A stretch of 64,000 nt of DNA from Phyto melanocephala (GCA_941918925.1 OW799233.1:46213341-46277340); one strand, 5' to 3'; shown: positions 48,923 through 61,872, numbered from the stretch's first letter. Notes: generated by a model from the letters alone, not told the origin. A program made the numbers and translations.

Positions 48923-49861
48923 CATTAGATGGTCCTTTATATAAATTAAAATTAACTTTTAAAAGGTATTTGTTTAAAAATAAAAATTCGAACATGAATT
49001 TTTTTTGGAAAAACTTAAATTTTTATTGTTTCCAGCAAAATTTTTAAGTCTTTTCACAAAACTTTTCATGATTGGCAATGTTCGAAAATTCGAAATTAAT
49101 TTCGAAAATTTCTGAATTTTGCCAAAGTATTCTAATTTTAAAGGCGATAACAAAAATAAAATCATATTATTTAAATTTAAGTTATATTTTAATTTCTAGC
49201 ACTCGAAAATATAAAATTTATACAAGAATTCCAAATTTCATAAGCAGTTAATGCTTTTAAATCAAAAAATATTTTGCGAAATCAAAAGTTACCTAGCCAT
49301 TTTCGAATTTCCCATTCAACTTTGAAAATACAAAAAAAATTGTTCAAAAATATTAAGAGGATATGAGAAGTATAAAATTAAACATCATTAGATGGTCCTT
49401 TATATAAATTAAAATTAACTTTTAAAAGGTATTTGTTTAAAAATAAAAATTCGAACATAAATTTTTTTAGAAAAACTTAAATTGTTATTGTTTCCAGCAA
49501 AATTTTTAAGTCTTTTCGCAAAACTTTTCATAATTGGCGATGTTTGAAAATTCGAAATAAATTTCGAAAATTTCTGAATTTTGCCAAAGTATTATAATTT
49601 ATATGGTGATAACAAAAATAAAATGATATTACTTAAATTTCACTTTTATTTTAATTTTTAACACTCGAAAACATAAAATTTATACAAAAATTCAAAATTT
49701 AATTTTATAAGCAGTTAATGCTTTTAAATCAAAACGCAAGATTTAATATGCGAAATCAAAAGTTTCCTAACCATTTTCCAATTTCCCATTTAACTTTGAA
49801 ATTACAAAAAAAAATTATTCAAAAATATTTAAATGATATGAGAGGTATAAAATTAAACAAA
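48923..49861. repeat. Tandem duplication, two units of about 465 bp
   Basis: Unit 1 begins CATTAGATGGTCCTTTATAT at 48923 and unit 2 begins with the same words at 49386, an offset of 463 bp. Throughout, blocks such as TGTTTCCAGCAAAATTTTTA, TTTGCCAAAGTATT and GCAGTTAATGCTTTTAAATC recur in order with scattered changes and small indels. Both units are rich in TTCGAAAATTCGAAA words. Open frames here (48974-49165 minus, 49718-49912 plus) are by-products. Confidence 0.85.
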
Positions 49862-51533
49862 TTTTCGAACTTTTTGAAATTTTCAAACATTCTTTTTCTA
49901 GTTACGATCTAAACTGTATAAAATATTTTTAGTCTGTGTTTAGCAGGACTAACACTCTTGGCATTTTTAGTTGCTTGTTTTTCAGCATTTTCTTTATTTC
50001 TCTCCAGTATCTAGACATTATGTTCCTTCCTTTCATCTGGTAAAACAAAAGGTAGATTTCCAATTCATGTTGGCCAACTAGAAACAGACAGACAAGAACA
50101 CTAAGAGAATTGCCTGCTGGCAGGTTGCATGTACCATCTTTATCATCATTATACTTCATATTGTCAACCTATTTTTGTCTGGCATTTTGATATGAACCAT
50201 ATTCTTCTTTTCTACTCTCATAATTTTTTTCTTTTATTCCATCTGAAAGCCTGACAAAGTGTTGAACATTGTATTAGTGTTACAAAAGTTTATGGCAGAT
50301 TTTTCACATTTCTTGCTTTAACCCGACAAAATTCTTTAATTTTTTCTTTTCGTTTTCTATTCTTTCTTCAGAAACTTGAATTTTTATTTAATTTATGTAC
50401 ATTTTTCTTTTTTTTTGATTCTTTCGTTTAAAAATATTTCTTTTTCTGTGTACTAAACACTTTTTGTGTGACGTTTTACTATTCCTAGTTGCTGTTGTTG
50501 TTGTATGTACATATATAAAATATTAATAAAGACAAAATTTTTTATATTTTGTTTTTATTCTTCTGTTTTAATTTTTATTTCTTTTATAGAGTGCTTAATT
50601 TTCTTTTTCCTGTGGTTGTTTTCCAGAGTTTTCCTGAATTATTCTTACATTTTTTTAACAATAGAAAAGGAATAATCACAACCAAACCGTACTGAAGCAA
50701 ACTGTTAACAAAAAAGTAAGAAAACTTTAAGTAGAATTTATATTTCTATTGTTGTTGATATTACTTGTTATTTTTTCTATTGCCGTTGCTGTTGTATTTG
50801 TTGTCAAGTGTAAATGTGTGCTAAATTTTCATTTACTAACATTTCTGCCCCTAAAAACATGCCATAAATTATTTAGCACTTTTTTTGCCACTATTTGTCT
50901 GCTTTCTTTCAAAACTATAGCATTATTTTCTTTATTATTATTATTCTTGTTTTTATTATGATGATTTTTAAATCCAGGTTTCTTTGTATCTGTAGTAGTA
51001 ACCTATATCCATACATACGTTGGCATGTAGGCATGTTTATGATTATTTCTTTATTTAAACCTATAGTTTGTGGCAAATTATTACCATTTTTTTTCTTTTG
51101 TTATAGCAGTTTTCATTCTATTCGGTATGTTGGGCTCATTGTCGATTTCTTTATATTTGCTTTTTGAAATTGCAAATTTATGCTTAAAATCTTTAAAATA
51201 TTTCATCATTTAAAAAGTATTATTGACACAAGTATTACAAAGGTATTAAAAGGCAAAATGTTTTATTGCAACTATAAGATTTAGGACAGACAAGAATAAT
51301 TTCTAAAATAAAGACTACATAAAGTTGAACAGATGTTATGCATGAACCTAGTTTTTTATGAATGCAATGACTACGAAATTAGTTTAAAAATAGTTTTAAA
51401 AAAATTATGTGATTATTAAAAATTGGAAATATTATTTATATTAAATTGTTAAACTTAAAAATTTTAAAATTTCGAAACAACAAAAGAATGTAAATAGTTA
51501 TAATTAAACTCAGATATGTACTTGGTCATATCG
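49862..51533. other. Non-coding, T-rich, nothing recognised
   Basis: T-rich on the plus strand around 50160-51180. The frames there (50749-50961, 50895-51167) are strings of Phe/Leu/Ile produced by composition and are not called genes. Confidence 0.45.
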
Positions 51534-51782
51534 ATGGCCACAGGTAGAAAGGAATTAACTTGTATTTTTTTTTAGGTTTTTCATTACTTCCAAAAGATTT
51601 CACACATATACATACACCTCGACACAAAAATCTATTGCACTAGTATCAAAGAGGCAGTTTACATGTTTTACAAACAATTTTAAAAGAGAAATTACATTCT
51701 GATAATGCAGTTTCAATTACGTTTTTGACTTCTCCTGTAAAGTTGAAATTATTTGAGTTAGGGCCTTTCTATCTGTAACCAT
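51534..51782. mobile_element. Small MITE, copy 2 (ATGGCCACAGGTAGAAAGG)
   Basis: The ends ATGGCCACAGGTAGAAAGG and, reverse-complemented from the right, ATGGTTACAGATAGAAAGG form 19-bp TIRs with three differences, both continuing into AACT words. The interior aligns with 22812-23031. This copy preserves the TIRs better. Confidence 0.75.
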
Positions 51783-53869
51783 TAATAAGTACATCTATTT
51801 CTATAGTAGAATTGCGTTAAATTTACAAAAAAAAACTTTAAAAAAAATATTTTTCTATCATATTTAACTTCAGCATGCTTTTAGAAAAGTTTAAGCATAT
51901 ATTCAAAGTTTTCGAAATTAAGTTCGAATTTTCGAACATACGTAAAAAGTTCCAAAAATTTAATAGTGATGTTAATGTAGACATAAATAATTAAATGTAA
52001 TATTTTTACATATATTTTCTAAGTTCGAATTTCAAAACAACCGTAAAAAATTTAAAATGATCTATTTTTATTTATATTTATAACAAACATGATACTTTTA
52101 ACGTTGCATAATTTTTTTAATTTTTAAATTGAGTTCGAATCTTTAAACATATTCCAAAAAGTTGATTTGTATGTACATAATTAAAAAAAAATTATAAAAT
52201 TTATACTTTTTCTATAAAACTTTAAAGTTTTACAGAGATACGGAATGTAGAGAATTGAAACATGAGCATTTTTTCACTTTTCGAAATTGAGTTTGATCTT
52301 TTAACATTATTTTATAAACACATAATTATACTAAGAACATTTAGGATAATTGAAAAAAGACTCAACTAGACGTAGGAGTGCCACATTTATAAAATTTTTT
52401 TTATTTAAAGCAAATCCTTAAGCACATGAAACCAGAAACTAAACATATGGAATTTTATTTTTTTTGTTGGAAATTGAAAAAAATAAAACTCAGTAGGGAT
52501 TTTAAACAGAATACACAGACACACACGACTTAACCTGAAAATAAAATATAAACAGTTAAATGCAAAAAGGATTTAATGTGGTCGTGGTTGGATCAAACGT
52601 ACATATATAAGAGAATATGTTTGTGTATAACATAAATACAAATGAAAGATTCCAATGCGGTTCAAAGAAAAATGAATGAAATGAAATGTGTCTCCTGTTA
52701 AAGCATTCTTGACAAGGAGTTGAAGGTAAAAGATCATCGGTTAGAGTAAAAATCCTTTAACTCAGAGGAGGGAACAACACTACAATCAATTAATATAAAA
52801 AAGTTTTCGTTTTTCTCAACATCTACAGGTGATGTTGGCAGTTACAAACACTACTAAACAAGCCGATAGAACAGTAAATTATTTTTACGTCAACTTTATA
52901 CACCTTTTCAGTCCTTTAACTCAACTTCATGAGAAAACACATGAATTATAAACTTAAACCACGAGTTAGTGCGTGTACGAATAAATATTAGTCGCATAGA
53001 GAGGGTTTAAAAAGTTAAAAGGGGTAAACACACATACATACATATTAACGTGCAAAATACGTATGGTTAATATTTACTTGTGTATACACTACAAATATAT
53101 TTGTGTAACTTAGTTTTGGGTGAGTTTATTAGCTAATGAAATGATTTGTAGTTTCTTAACTTTGTGCAGCAAAAAAACCTGCTGCTGAATCGAAGAAATT
53201 TATGCACGAAGGAAAACAATGTTTACATTAATGTGTGCGTGTATGTGTTTATTCTTTATTAGCAGCAAAAGAAATATTTCTAACCCTTAATAAATCTCTA
53301 TTTACACTTCTTTAAACATCGTGTTTTCAAAGAAACAGTGTTTAATTGAAATTAGAACAAGTGACTGCAATTTATAATGATTTATGCAGTGAGGAGCCCG
53401 ATTTAAAAAATATATTTAACGAAAATGAAAAGAAAGAAAACAACATAAAGCAACAGCATATTTGAAAGTTCCAGTATTGATTTAAGGAAAATATAGTTTG
53501 ACAATTATTACCAAATCGTTTGAAAAAAGTGCTTTATTTCAAAAACGTTTGAATATACAGTTCTCGAAAATACCTTTGCCTACTTTTTCCTCAGTAAGCC
53601 AATAAGTCATAATGTTGTATCTGAAATGAATATAATCAAAAAAAAAAGAAGAAACGCTTGCTTTGCAATTTCCTTGCCTTTGCAAAGTTCTTGCGTTTAC
53701 CAACTGCCGTTTCTTTTTTAACATTGAACGGGTTTGCTAACCCGACCTATTTGGTTAAAAATTTCCCCGTTGGATCTCCCTTTTGATTACAATATACAAC
53801 TTTTTATATCCATCACCTGTGGTAATAATACTTAATAGTTATTGCTTTTGTAATTTTTATTATTGTTCA
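51783..53869. other. Non-coding, nothing recognised
   Basis: AT-rich with recurrent GTTCGAATTTTCGAAC-like words near 51915-52150, resembling those in the 49-kb duplication. Short CGGGTTTGCTAACCCG hairpin at 53729-53744. Confidence 0.4.
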
Positions 53870-54770
53870 TTTTTGATCACATAAAGGATACATTTATTGA
53901 AAGCTTATGACTAGGGGCGTCGATTAAACTATATCCGCTTTAAATGTTTTAAATAAAATTAACTTTTTGAAGCCCCACATATTGCACATGTCTGTGTGTA
54001 GTACTAATATTTTTGAAATATCATGGAATATGTCACTATTCAAATCCCGCACAATCATCCCATAACTTTTAAAGTTATAAGCAAATAAACAGGACTATTT
54101 CTGTTTTTTCCCATTTATTTAAGATAAAAAATTAAAATTCTTCAGCCCGAGGATAATTAATAAACAGGTTTGTTACTATTTACAGATATAAGTTGCCTCT
54201 AGAGCTGTTCGTAATAAGGTTAAAAAACGGCTACTAATCGTCAAAAATATAGGCAAAATCAAATTGGAAACATATATATTTTTTGAAACACATCGAGTTA
54301 CGAAAGCTCCTAATTAATTTTTCGCCACGCTGAAGACATTAAATTTCAATTAGTGGTCTCGGAAAATATTTGTTAAAAAAGCAATAAATCGGTTCAAAAC
54401 TAAGTGAGATATAAACACTAAAATACAATTGCTTGCTTCGGTGTCTTTCCTTAAATTAACAAACAAAAATCGATTAGTTCAGCTTCTAGACAACTAAAGT
54501 CTAAAAAAAAAAATAAAGGTTTACTAGCACAATATAATACAGTATAAAACACTTGAAATCTATGATGGCTGCCATTACAAAATGGCGTACAATAAATTTA
54601 TATACATATATATATGATTCAAAGCAAGTATTTCAAAATTTAGCAACTTTAAAATCACCTCCCCCAAATTTGGTATCAAATGAAACACTCACAATACAAT
54701 TAGCAAAAAAAAAAAAGTCAAATCCAAGATGCCGTCCAAAACAAAATGGCGGATAAATTTTTTTGGGGTA
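53870..54770 (-). repeat. Dispersed repeat, inverted and broken copy
   Basis: GAAAGCTTATGACTAGGGGC, AACTTTTTGAAGCCCC (53880-53990) and GATGGCTGCCATTACAAAAT, GGTATCAAATGAAAC, AAATCCAAGATGCCGTCC (54560-54740) match, on the minus strand, the right and left halves of 19295-20325. The middle is diverged. Confidence 0.5.
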
Positions 54771-55090
54771 GACAGTGCTAGAAGAGGTGAAGTTGGTCAA
54801 AAAGTTTAGGGAGATACGCAATTTGCCAGGGATAATGGGTGCCATTGACGGGACCCATATTAAAATTAAAAAAAATTGGTGGTGATTTAGCACAATTCTA
54901 TATAAATATAAAGGGATTTTATTCCCTCAAAGTTCAGGTAATTATTACTTGTAGTTTTTAATAGAATTCTTTAATAAAGTTTCTAATTAAGGTGGTTTGC
55001 GACGCCAATCTAAAAATGTTAGATATTGTAGCAAGATGGAAGGGTAGCACGCACTACTGTAGGATTTTTAATGAATCGAACCTAAAAGAA
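54769..55090 (+). pseudogene. PIF/Harbinger transposase relic with its intron
   Basis: The frame reads VLEEVKLVKKFREIRNLPGI then MGAIDGTHIKIKK, the DDE nuclease block with the first catalytic Asp. One base is out of phase before GGDLAQFYINIKGFYSLKVQ. A 54-bp GT...AG intron follows (54938-54991), and the frame resumes exactly as VVCDANLKMLDIVARWKGST then FNESNLKERF, with the second Asp. The catalytic Glu block and both ends are absent. HARBI1-like DDE order supports the call. Confidence 0.75.
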
Positions 55091-57000
55091 CGTTTTTAGT
55101 GATGTACATACAATCAAACAAATAAAAAAAAACTCGTTATTCAATTTTATTATTTTTTTATTATTTCAATTTTATTTATTTTATCCGTAACAAAAAAGTG
55201 TTGTAAATTCTTCTTAATTATTGATTTTTTAATAAATATAGAACAAATTATATATACCCATTAAAAAATGCATAAGTTGTTCAATGCTAATACAAAAAAA
55301 GGAAGTTACTGTATGATAAACCAAATAAAATCTGGTTATGAACGACTACCCAAATTAATTTATATTCGTTCTTGTGTATCGCTAACTATTAAATGACAAA
55401 AGAAAATAATGGTATTGCCAGTATCAAAACTAAAATTTCCTTCAAACATACGTGAGTTAGAGTGATGTTTTCTCATACGGTTTTTTAACAAAGGTTTATT
55501 AGGGTTAAAATATTTATTAACTAATATTAAGTTTAAGTCTACATTAGGGATTTTTTTAACATACGGCCGTAAGACTCCAACTGAAAATGTCAAACAACCA
55601 AGATGATGTTTAAAACAAACTGGAGCATTAAATATTGTTCGGATCAAAGAACACTCATTTGCAATCTCCTTTGGAATTTTCACATACCAACATCATACTT
55701 CTCGGTTTTCTAAAAATTCCTATTTCTCTCCTTACAAACTATTCAGCCACTAACTTGCTAATTAACTCACTTAATTAACTAACAACAACATTATGAAATT
55801 AATTAGCAAAATAGGAAAAAACAACAGCGTGATGTTAAACATCAGCAAAATAAGAAATGGAAAAAAAACGTTCTTCAACAAAAATGTATTTCTGTAAAGT
55901 AAAAAACAAACTAATAAAGTAAAATCCCTTAGAAACTATTAAACATTTACATTTTGCCAAATAAACACAAAAGGGCAAAAAAAGAAATACTACAAGAGTA
56001 TTGAAAAAAAAAGCGAAAATTGACAATTTCGTTGACTAACAACAAAAATTAAATTGAAGCTAAAAAGCAGACAAAGGACCGTAAGTAGTGAGAGGAAGGA
56101 ACTGGATCATAAAATTTTATCATTTTCAGAAGAAATACCAAAAATAAGGACAAAATAATATTAAAACATTTTTTTAAGAATCTTCTCTTCTATTTTTTTT
56201 TTATAAATTTGTAGCACAACATTTAAGTAGCCAACAACTAAAAAAGAACTACTAAAAATAAACTCTTAACCGTTGTAGTTGTGCTATACCTGTGTGTATG
56301 CTGTTGTCTTTTATCGAATAGGTTAAGGAAACCACAAATTTCCGTCATCATTAGCATCATCGTCATGAGTTTCCTTCATTTATCTATGTTTCTTTTTAGT
56401 CGAGCCAGCAACACCACTATAAACAAGTTGAAAACTACTCACTACTCTGCTATATAAACCACATTTAGATGACCTTTTAAAGGACTAGTGTTGCAGTGAT
56501 GCGAACATAGTGGTTTGCTTGTAGTAGTTTTTAACTGTTTTGTAACTCCTTTGGGTTTGCTGCTAATTGGTTAAAGGTAAAAATGCTGTTATGTGTAGAG
56601 TTTATTTTATTTAAAGTTCTTGTCATTTTAAATTCTTGCTTAGATAGTTTTTGTGGGTTTCAATTTCTTTTTTTTTTTTTTTGTTCAAATAAAAGAACTT
56701 AAAAATCGCTATAAAAAACAATGAGACCATTGGTTAAGGAAAAGAAACCACCTGCTAACAGGGATTGTATACAGAAATACAAAGAGATGAATAGAAAAAA
56801 CTATTCTTGTTATAACGAGAAAATAAAAAGTGACAATAAAACTTTTAAAAGGGGAAGTATAGCCAATGCTGTTAGAAAAAGCGTTATGAAACAAGGTGGA
56901 CCAACAGAAATCACCCTATTGGAAGATGCTTTTATTTTTGCAAATGGCGGCCAATGTCAAAACTGTTTTGACATTTGAGAACTACATAGATGTATAATAC
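55091..57000. other. Non-coding; unidentified 107-codon frame at 55683-55360 (minus)
   Basis: AT-rich. The minus frame 55683-55360 (MKIPKEIANECSLIRTIFNA...CFKHHLGCLTFSVGVLRPYV) has balanced composition for the area, but I recognise no domain and cannot exclude chance. The plus frame at 56721-56978 is Lys-rich and likewise unrecognised. A poly-T run lies near 56668. Confidence 0.35.
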
Positions 57001-57500
57001 AAGTGAACAAGCCATGGAGCGATACACTCCCCAAGTCGAGGCCGTAGTAGACGATTTTTCGACCAAAATCATAATGAGCGATAAGGCTCGTTTCCATCTC
57101 ATCGGGTAAGTGAATTAGGACTGGAGGGCATGTGGTTCCAACTGGACAGAGTAGCGGCACATGCTGCGCGAGCTACAACCGATATTCTGAAGGCGGCGTT
57201 AACGGGTCACCTCATCTCTCGTTTTGACGATTTATATAGGCCCGCAAGATCGCCCGATTTAAGCGTTCCAGCCTTTTCTGTGGGGTTTTTTGAAATACCG
57301 CATTTACGTGAACAAGCCCGAGAGCCTGAAAGCCCTCAAACACAACATTCGACACGAGTGTAAGAATCTGTCGCCCGAAATTCTTGTCGTGATGAAAAAT
57401 GTAATAAAACGAGCTCGTAAAGCAATCAAATGTGACGGCGCCCATTTGGCGGATATCATTTTCTCGACTTGACCAATGCAATTCTTAAGGTTAGAATAAA
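57001..57500 (+). pseudogene. Mariner DD41D-type transposase, deleted and frameshifted copy
   Basis: KIIMSDKARFHLIG (first Asp) is followed by a stop and a deletion. Then MWFQLDRVAAHAARATTDIL (second Asp), ISRFDDLYRPARSPDLSVPA and FSVGF follow, where the third Asp reads Ala at the expected 42nd position. A one-base shift at about 57290 leads into KYRIYVNKPESLKALKHNIR and AHLADIIFST, the C-terminus. It shows a different sub-lineage (AHAARATT, SPDLSVP) from the 10- and 36-kb copies. Confidence 0.7.
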
Positions 57501-59089
57501 CATAATTAAAAAACAGAATCGAATTTTTTTATTTAAACAAAAATGAGAGCCAAACAACATCGGATAACTTTTTAGCCCACCTTTTATAAAAAAAAAAAAA
57601 TAGTTTACAGTAAGTAGATTTTTTTTTTTTTAAATAAAACTATTGACTTTCGGAAATAAATAATAAATTAAAATTTAATAAAATAAAATTATTACCAGAT
57701 TTTGCAACAACATTTCGTATACATTTTTTAAGTAAAATTATTTACTCGTATAAAAATGAAAATTTAAGTATTTTCTTTCGCATTAAAGATTAAAAAATCA
57801 ACCTTTAACAAACAGCTGATCCACAATAAAATCCCTATAAGGACACAGTGCAAAAAGTCTATAAAAGGAACCTTTACAGTTAATAAAAATTATATGACAA
57901 ATAAAACATTTTAGCACAAACATAAAAATTCCTACGCGGAAAACAATAACAAGACCCTAACAAACAACACTTGTAAATAGAAAATCCAAACTAACAGCTC
58001 TTTGGCAAATAATCACTAAACTTTTAATGCTCTTTTGTTATTGCAGTTACCGTTTGGCCAAATTGAAACGTCAAAGTAGAAGAAGAGAAAACCTTTTACA
58101 GTCTACTGACTTTTTTTATTGAACAACATAAAAAAGAGCTACAAAAAGCACAGCCAGTAAATGTAACACAAAATACCAAAATCTTTAACAGAAATAAGAG
58201 CTAAAAAAAAGAACAACAAAAACAACTAAGAAAAACTAAAAAACTTCGTGAAAACTTTGACTTTTAGTCAAATAATTCTTAACAAATCAGGCTATCAAGT
58301 AGAGTGCAGATATTCACCACTCCTGGTGTAGGTCGAACTTCGTAACAAATTTCTGTTTAATTGAAGCACAATAGATTACCAAAAAAATATTTAAAGAAAA
58401 ACTTCTCTCAAAGTCTTGAAAGTAAAATACACAAACAAAACAAAATATAAAAGAAAAACATTTAAGACGATTAACAACACCTTTTCTCTTATTCCAAGCG
58501 AAAACTATAGAACATAGTTAAGAACATGAAAAGGTAAAATAAAATCGAAAACACAAAATTAAACCACCAACTGAAATGCATCAACTTGTCTGTAGAAAAT
58601 TTTGCAAGAAGGACTAAACTTTGGTAAAAAGAAACTAAGGAAAAGTTTTCATGTTTTTTCTAAATTTCAAGAATTTTATCTTCACTAGCGCTAGAGTACA
58701 TAAAGAGAGAAAGGATTGAGAAGTAAAAATCAACAAAAATTTCTAGAAAACTAATGCGAAAGAATCGTGTAAATATTATAAACAAAAAAAAAACAAAAAA
58801 TAACAACAATAAGAAGGAAAACAAACTACTCAGTAAACAAGTTGAAAATTAAAATAAGTGTAAACTTTTAATGGGATAAAAAGAGAAATTCAATTTTTTA
58901 AAGAAAATTTAACAACATTTGATAACAAAAAAAAAAAAATAAATAAATAAACATAATGAATAGAAATAACCACTAATTCAGCTTCAAAATATAATGTGTA
59001 GAACAATATTCCTATACAAAAATATAACAGTCAATTTCATAAATAATTTCACTAATTCAGCTTTCGTTTGACAGTCTTTTTATAAAAGA
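57501..59089. other. Non-coding, A-rich, nothing recognised
   Basis: Strongly A-rich on the plus strand without long frames or repeats. Confidence 0.45.
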
Positions 59090-59713
59090 CTAGCCAATCC
59101 CGGCGCGCGTTGCTACGCCCCTTAATGAATCGAAATGCATTCTGAACTTTAATTGAATATCAAGTGCAAAAGCCTAAATATTATATTTTTTTATGGGCGT
59201 GTCCTTGCCCACTTTTCTAATCACGAAATTGTAAAGTCATAACAGCTCAATATGTGTACAAAGTTTCAGAAAAATCGGTCTGGTGCAAGTACCTCAAAAT
59301 TATAACCTTTTTTTATGGGCGTGGCCCTGCCCACTTTTCTAATCACAAAATTATATGGTTATGACAGCTTAGTATGTGTGCAAAGTTTCAGAAAAATTGG
59401 TCTAGTGCAAGTACCTCAAAATTAAATTTTGTTTAGGGCCGTGGCCCCGCCCACTTTTCTTATCACAAAATTATTTAGTCATGACAGCTCGATATGTGTG
59501 CAAAGTTTCAGAAAAATCCGTCAAGTGCAAGTAGCTAAAACTGATAACTAATTTTTATGGGTGTGGCCCCGCCCACTTTTTTCCACCCATAAACACTCCT
59601 TGGTATGTGTACAACAACTTGCCAAAGTTTGAGTCCGATCGGTTTTACAGTTTCGGAGTCTAAAGCTAACACACACACATACACACACAGAGTTTCACTT
59701 TTATATATATAGA
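59090..59713 (-). mobile_element. Non-autonomous Helitron, copy 5 (minus strand)
   Basis: Read on the minus strand it starts TCTATATATATAAAAGTG after an A and ends GGGATTGGCTAG before a T. It has an intact GCGTAGCAACGC mini-hairpin and four GC-dyad units (near 59565, 59440, 59320 and 59200). Opposite orientation with identical borders confirms that the ends are real. Confidence 0.8.
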
Positions 59714-60587
59714 TGCACGAAATTTTTTCTAAAGACATACAATTTTTTTTTTTTTTTTTTTAAGAATAATTCTCTATTGTTGCAATATTTGTATAACACT
59801 TATTTTCTGGTATAAAAGCATATATAAAATCAGTTTTAAAGAAAAAATATATATACGTATATTTTATAAAGAGTAACTTTTGGTTCAATACTCTTTTTTG
59901 TTAAGAAAATTCTGTATAACATTTATAGATAAAATTTGTGTACAACAATAATATAAAAAAAAATTTAGTATATACAAAATATTTTACCACAGTTATTGTT
60001 TGTATTATTTAGAGAAAAAAAAAATCTGTACAACACCTTTTTCCCTATTAAAAAAATTCGTATAACACTTTTTTGTATTAAAATTTAATAATTGTTATAA
60101 TACTTTTTCTATAGAAAGAAATCATAAATAACACTTTCATATACGCACAGATTAACGTGTAAAACACAATAATCTATAGAAATAAAAGTTTATAGGTAAT
60201 ACCTTTTTTATATAAAGAAATATGATTATGGTTTTTGATTTAAGCAAAGATTCTGAATAAAGCTTAAAAAAAAAATCCTACAATACATTTCTTTATAAAA
60301 AATTTAAAATGTTCTTCTACTTTTGTATGTATATTAATTGTGTATAACATTTTTTCTACAGAAAAACAATTGTTTATAAAACTTTTTTATAGTATAAAAA
60401 TTTTATAACACTTTTCTATATACATAGATATAATTTGTTTATAAACTTTTTGCTATAGCAAATATCTTGTATAACATTTTATACCATCCAAAGAATTGTT
60501 TAGTTTACAAAAAACTTGTCGCTGAAAAAGCTACCCTATGTGGTAGCAAAACATTGGATTACAATTAAATAATTGTGTATGTAAAAG

Positions 60588-61389
60588 AAGTAAGAGCGCT
60601 ATATTCGGCCGTGCCGAATCTTATATACCCTTCACAACGTGTAGTCATGCAATAACAGTAGTTTGTATCACCATTCATCCCATATGAAATAAGTACAATC
60701 ATATAAAAAACATACATATATAAAAACAACCTATTTTAAAATTATAACTTTACGTATGTATGTTAAGAGAAAAAATAAAAAAAAATTTAAAAAAAAAAAT
60801 TAAAAAAAAAAAATTTAAAAAAAAATTAAAAAAAAAAATTAAAAAAAAAATGTAAAATATATATAATAAATATAAAACAAAAAAAATGATAAAAAAAATA
60901 ATAATAAAAATATTAAATAAAAAATAAAAAAAAAAATAAAAAAATATTAAAAAAAAATATATAAAAAAAATTTTTTTTGGCTCAGCTGGGATTCGATGCC
61001 ACGTTTTCTCTACCCAGTATACACACACGTTTGTATGTATGTATGTTGTTGTTGTAATGTTGTTTTTGTGAATAAAAAATCGAGGTGGTCGTGGGTTTTT
61101 GCTCATATCTCAGTTGTTTATGTACCGATGTTTCTGATTTTCAATACCTTTCTACTCCCGAATATTTCTGATATTTTATTTCCTCACTTGGGTCAAAGCG
61201 ATATCGGGGGGATTCAAAAAGTTGATTTCAACATACACACGGACAGACTGACAGAGCTTAATCATTCCCCTATTTATAAGCTTTCAGAAAATATATACTT
61301 TATGGGGTCGGAAATGAAAATTGTAGAAATTTCACACGGAATGACAAACCTATATATACCCTTTTTCACTGTGTGAAGGGTATAAAAAC
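60588..61389 (+). repeat. Dispersed repeat, copy with low-complexity core
   Basis: Starts AAGTAAGAGCGCTATATTCG and ends TGTGTGAAGGGTATAAAAAC, with TATACCCTTCACA near the left end as the inverse of the right end. It has a poly-A/T core (60765-60980), then GGCTCAGCTGGGATTCGATG and the conserved right part. It is very similar to 21077-22010. The frames at 60750-61106 (-) and 60996-61376 (+) belong to the repeat. Confidence 0.7.
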
Positions 61390-61872
61390 TGATCTTTAGC
61401 TTGAAGAATTAAGACAGCATGTTGATAAGGAAAGATCGAAGAAATTAATAAATTAAAGGTGTACAAATTTCTGTTCTTTAGAAGAATTTCTTTTTCTAAT
61501 TTTTTTTAGACAAAGTTTATGTACAACAATTTTTCCAATTAAAAAATGGGTATAACAATTTGAAAGCAATTTATAAAAAGGTGACATATGTATAACAATT
61601 TTTTTTTGCAGAAATAATTGTATATAACACTATTTGCTTAAGAAAAACTGCGTACTCAAAATTTTGTACAAAACTATATTATACAAATATATAAAAATGT
61701 TGTAGTGTTATATACTACACTATGCAAAAATAGAATAAATATCTTGTATAACACTTTATATCATCGAAAGAATAGTGTACAACATTTTTGTTTTTTATAG
61801 AGAAATATGTTTACACATTTATTCAGAAAAAGTATATTTGTAATGCTCTTTCTAATATTAAAAAAATCTATA

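Noticed and set aside
50749..51167. Membrane-protein-like frames rich in Phe/Leu/Ile
   Set aside because: They arise from T-rich composition on the plus strand and lack conserved features or splice structure.
60750..61376. Frames of 118 and 126 codons in the 60.6-61.4 kb repeat
   Set aside because: Composed of poly-Phe/Ile or repeat sequence that recurs at 21-22 kb; not genes.
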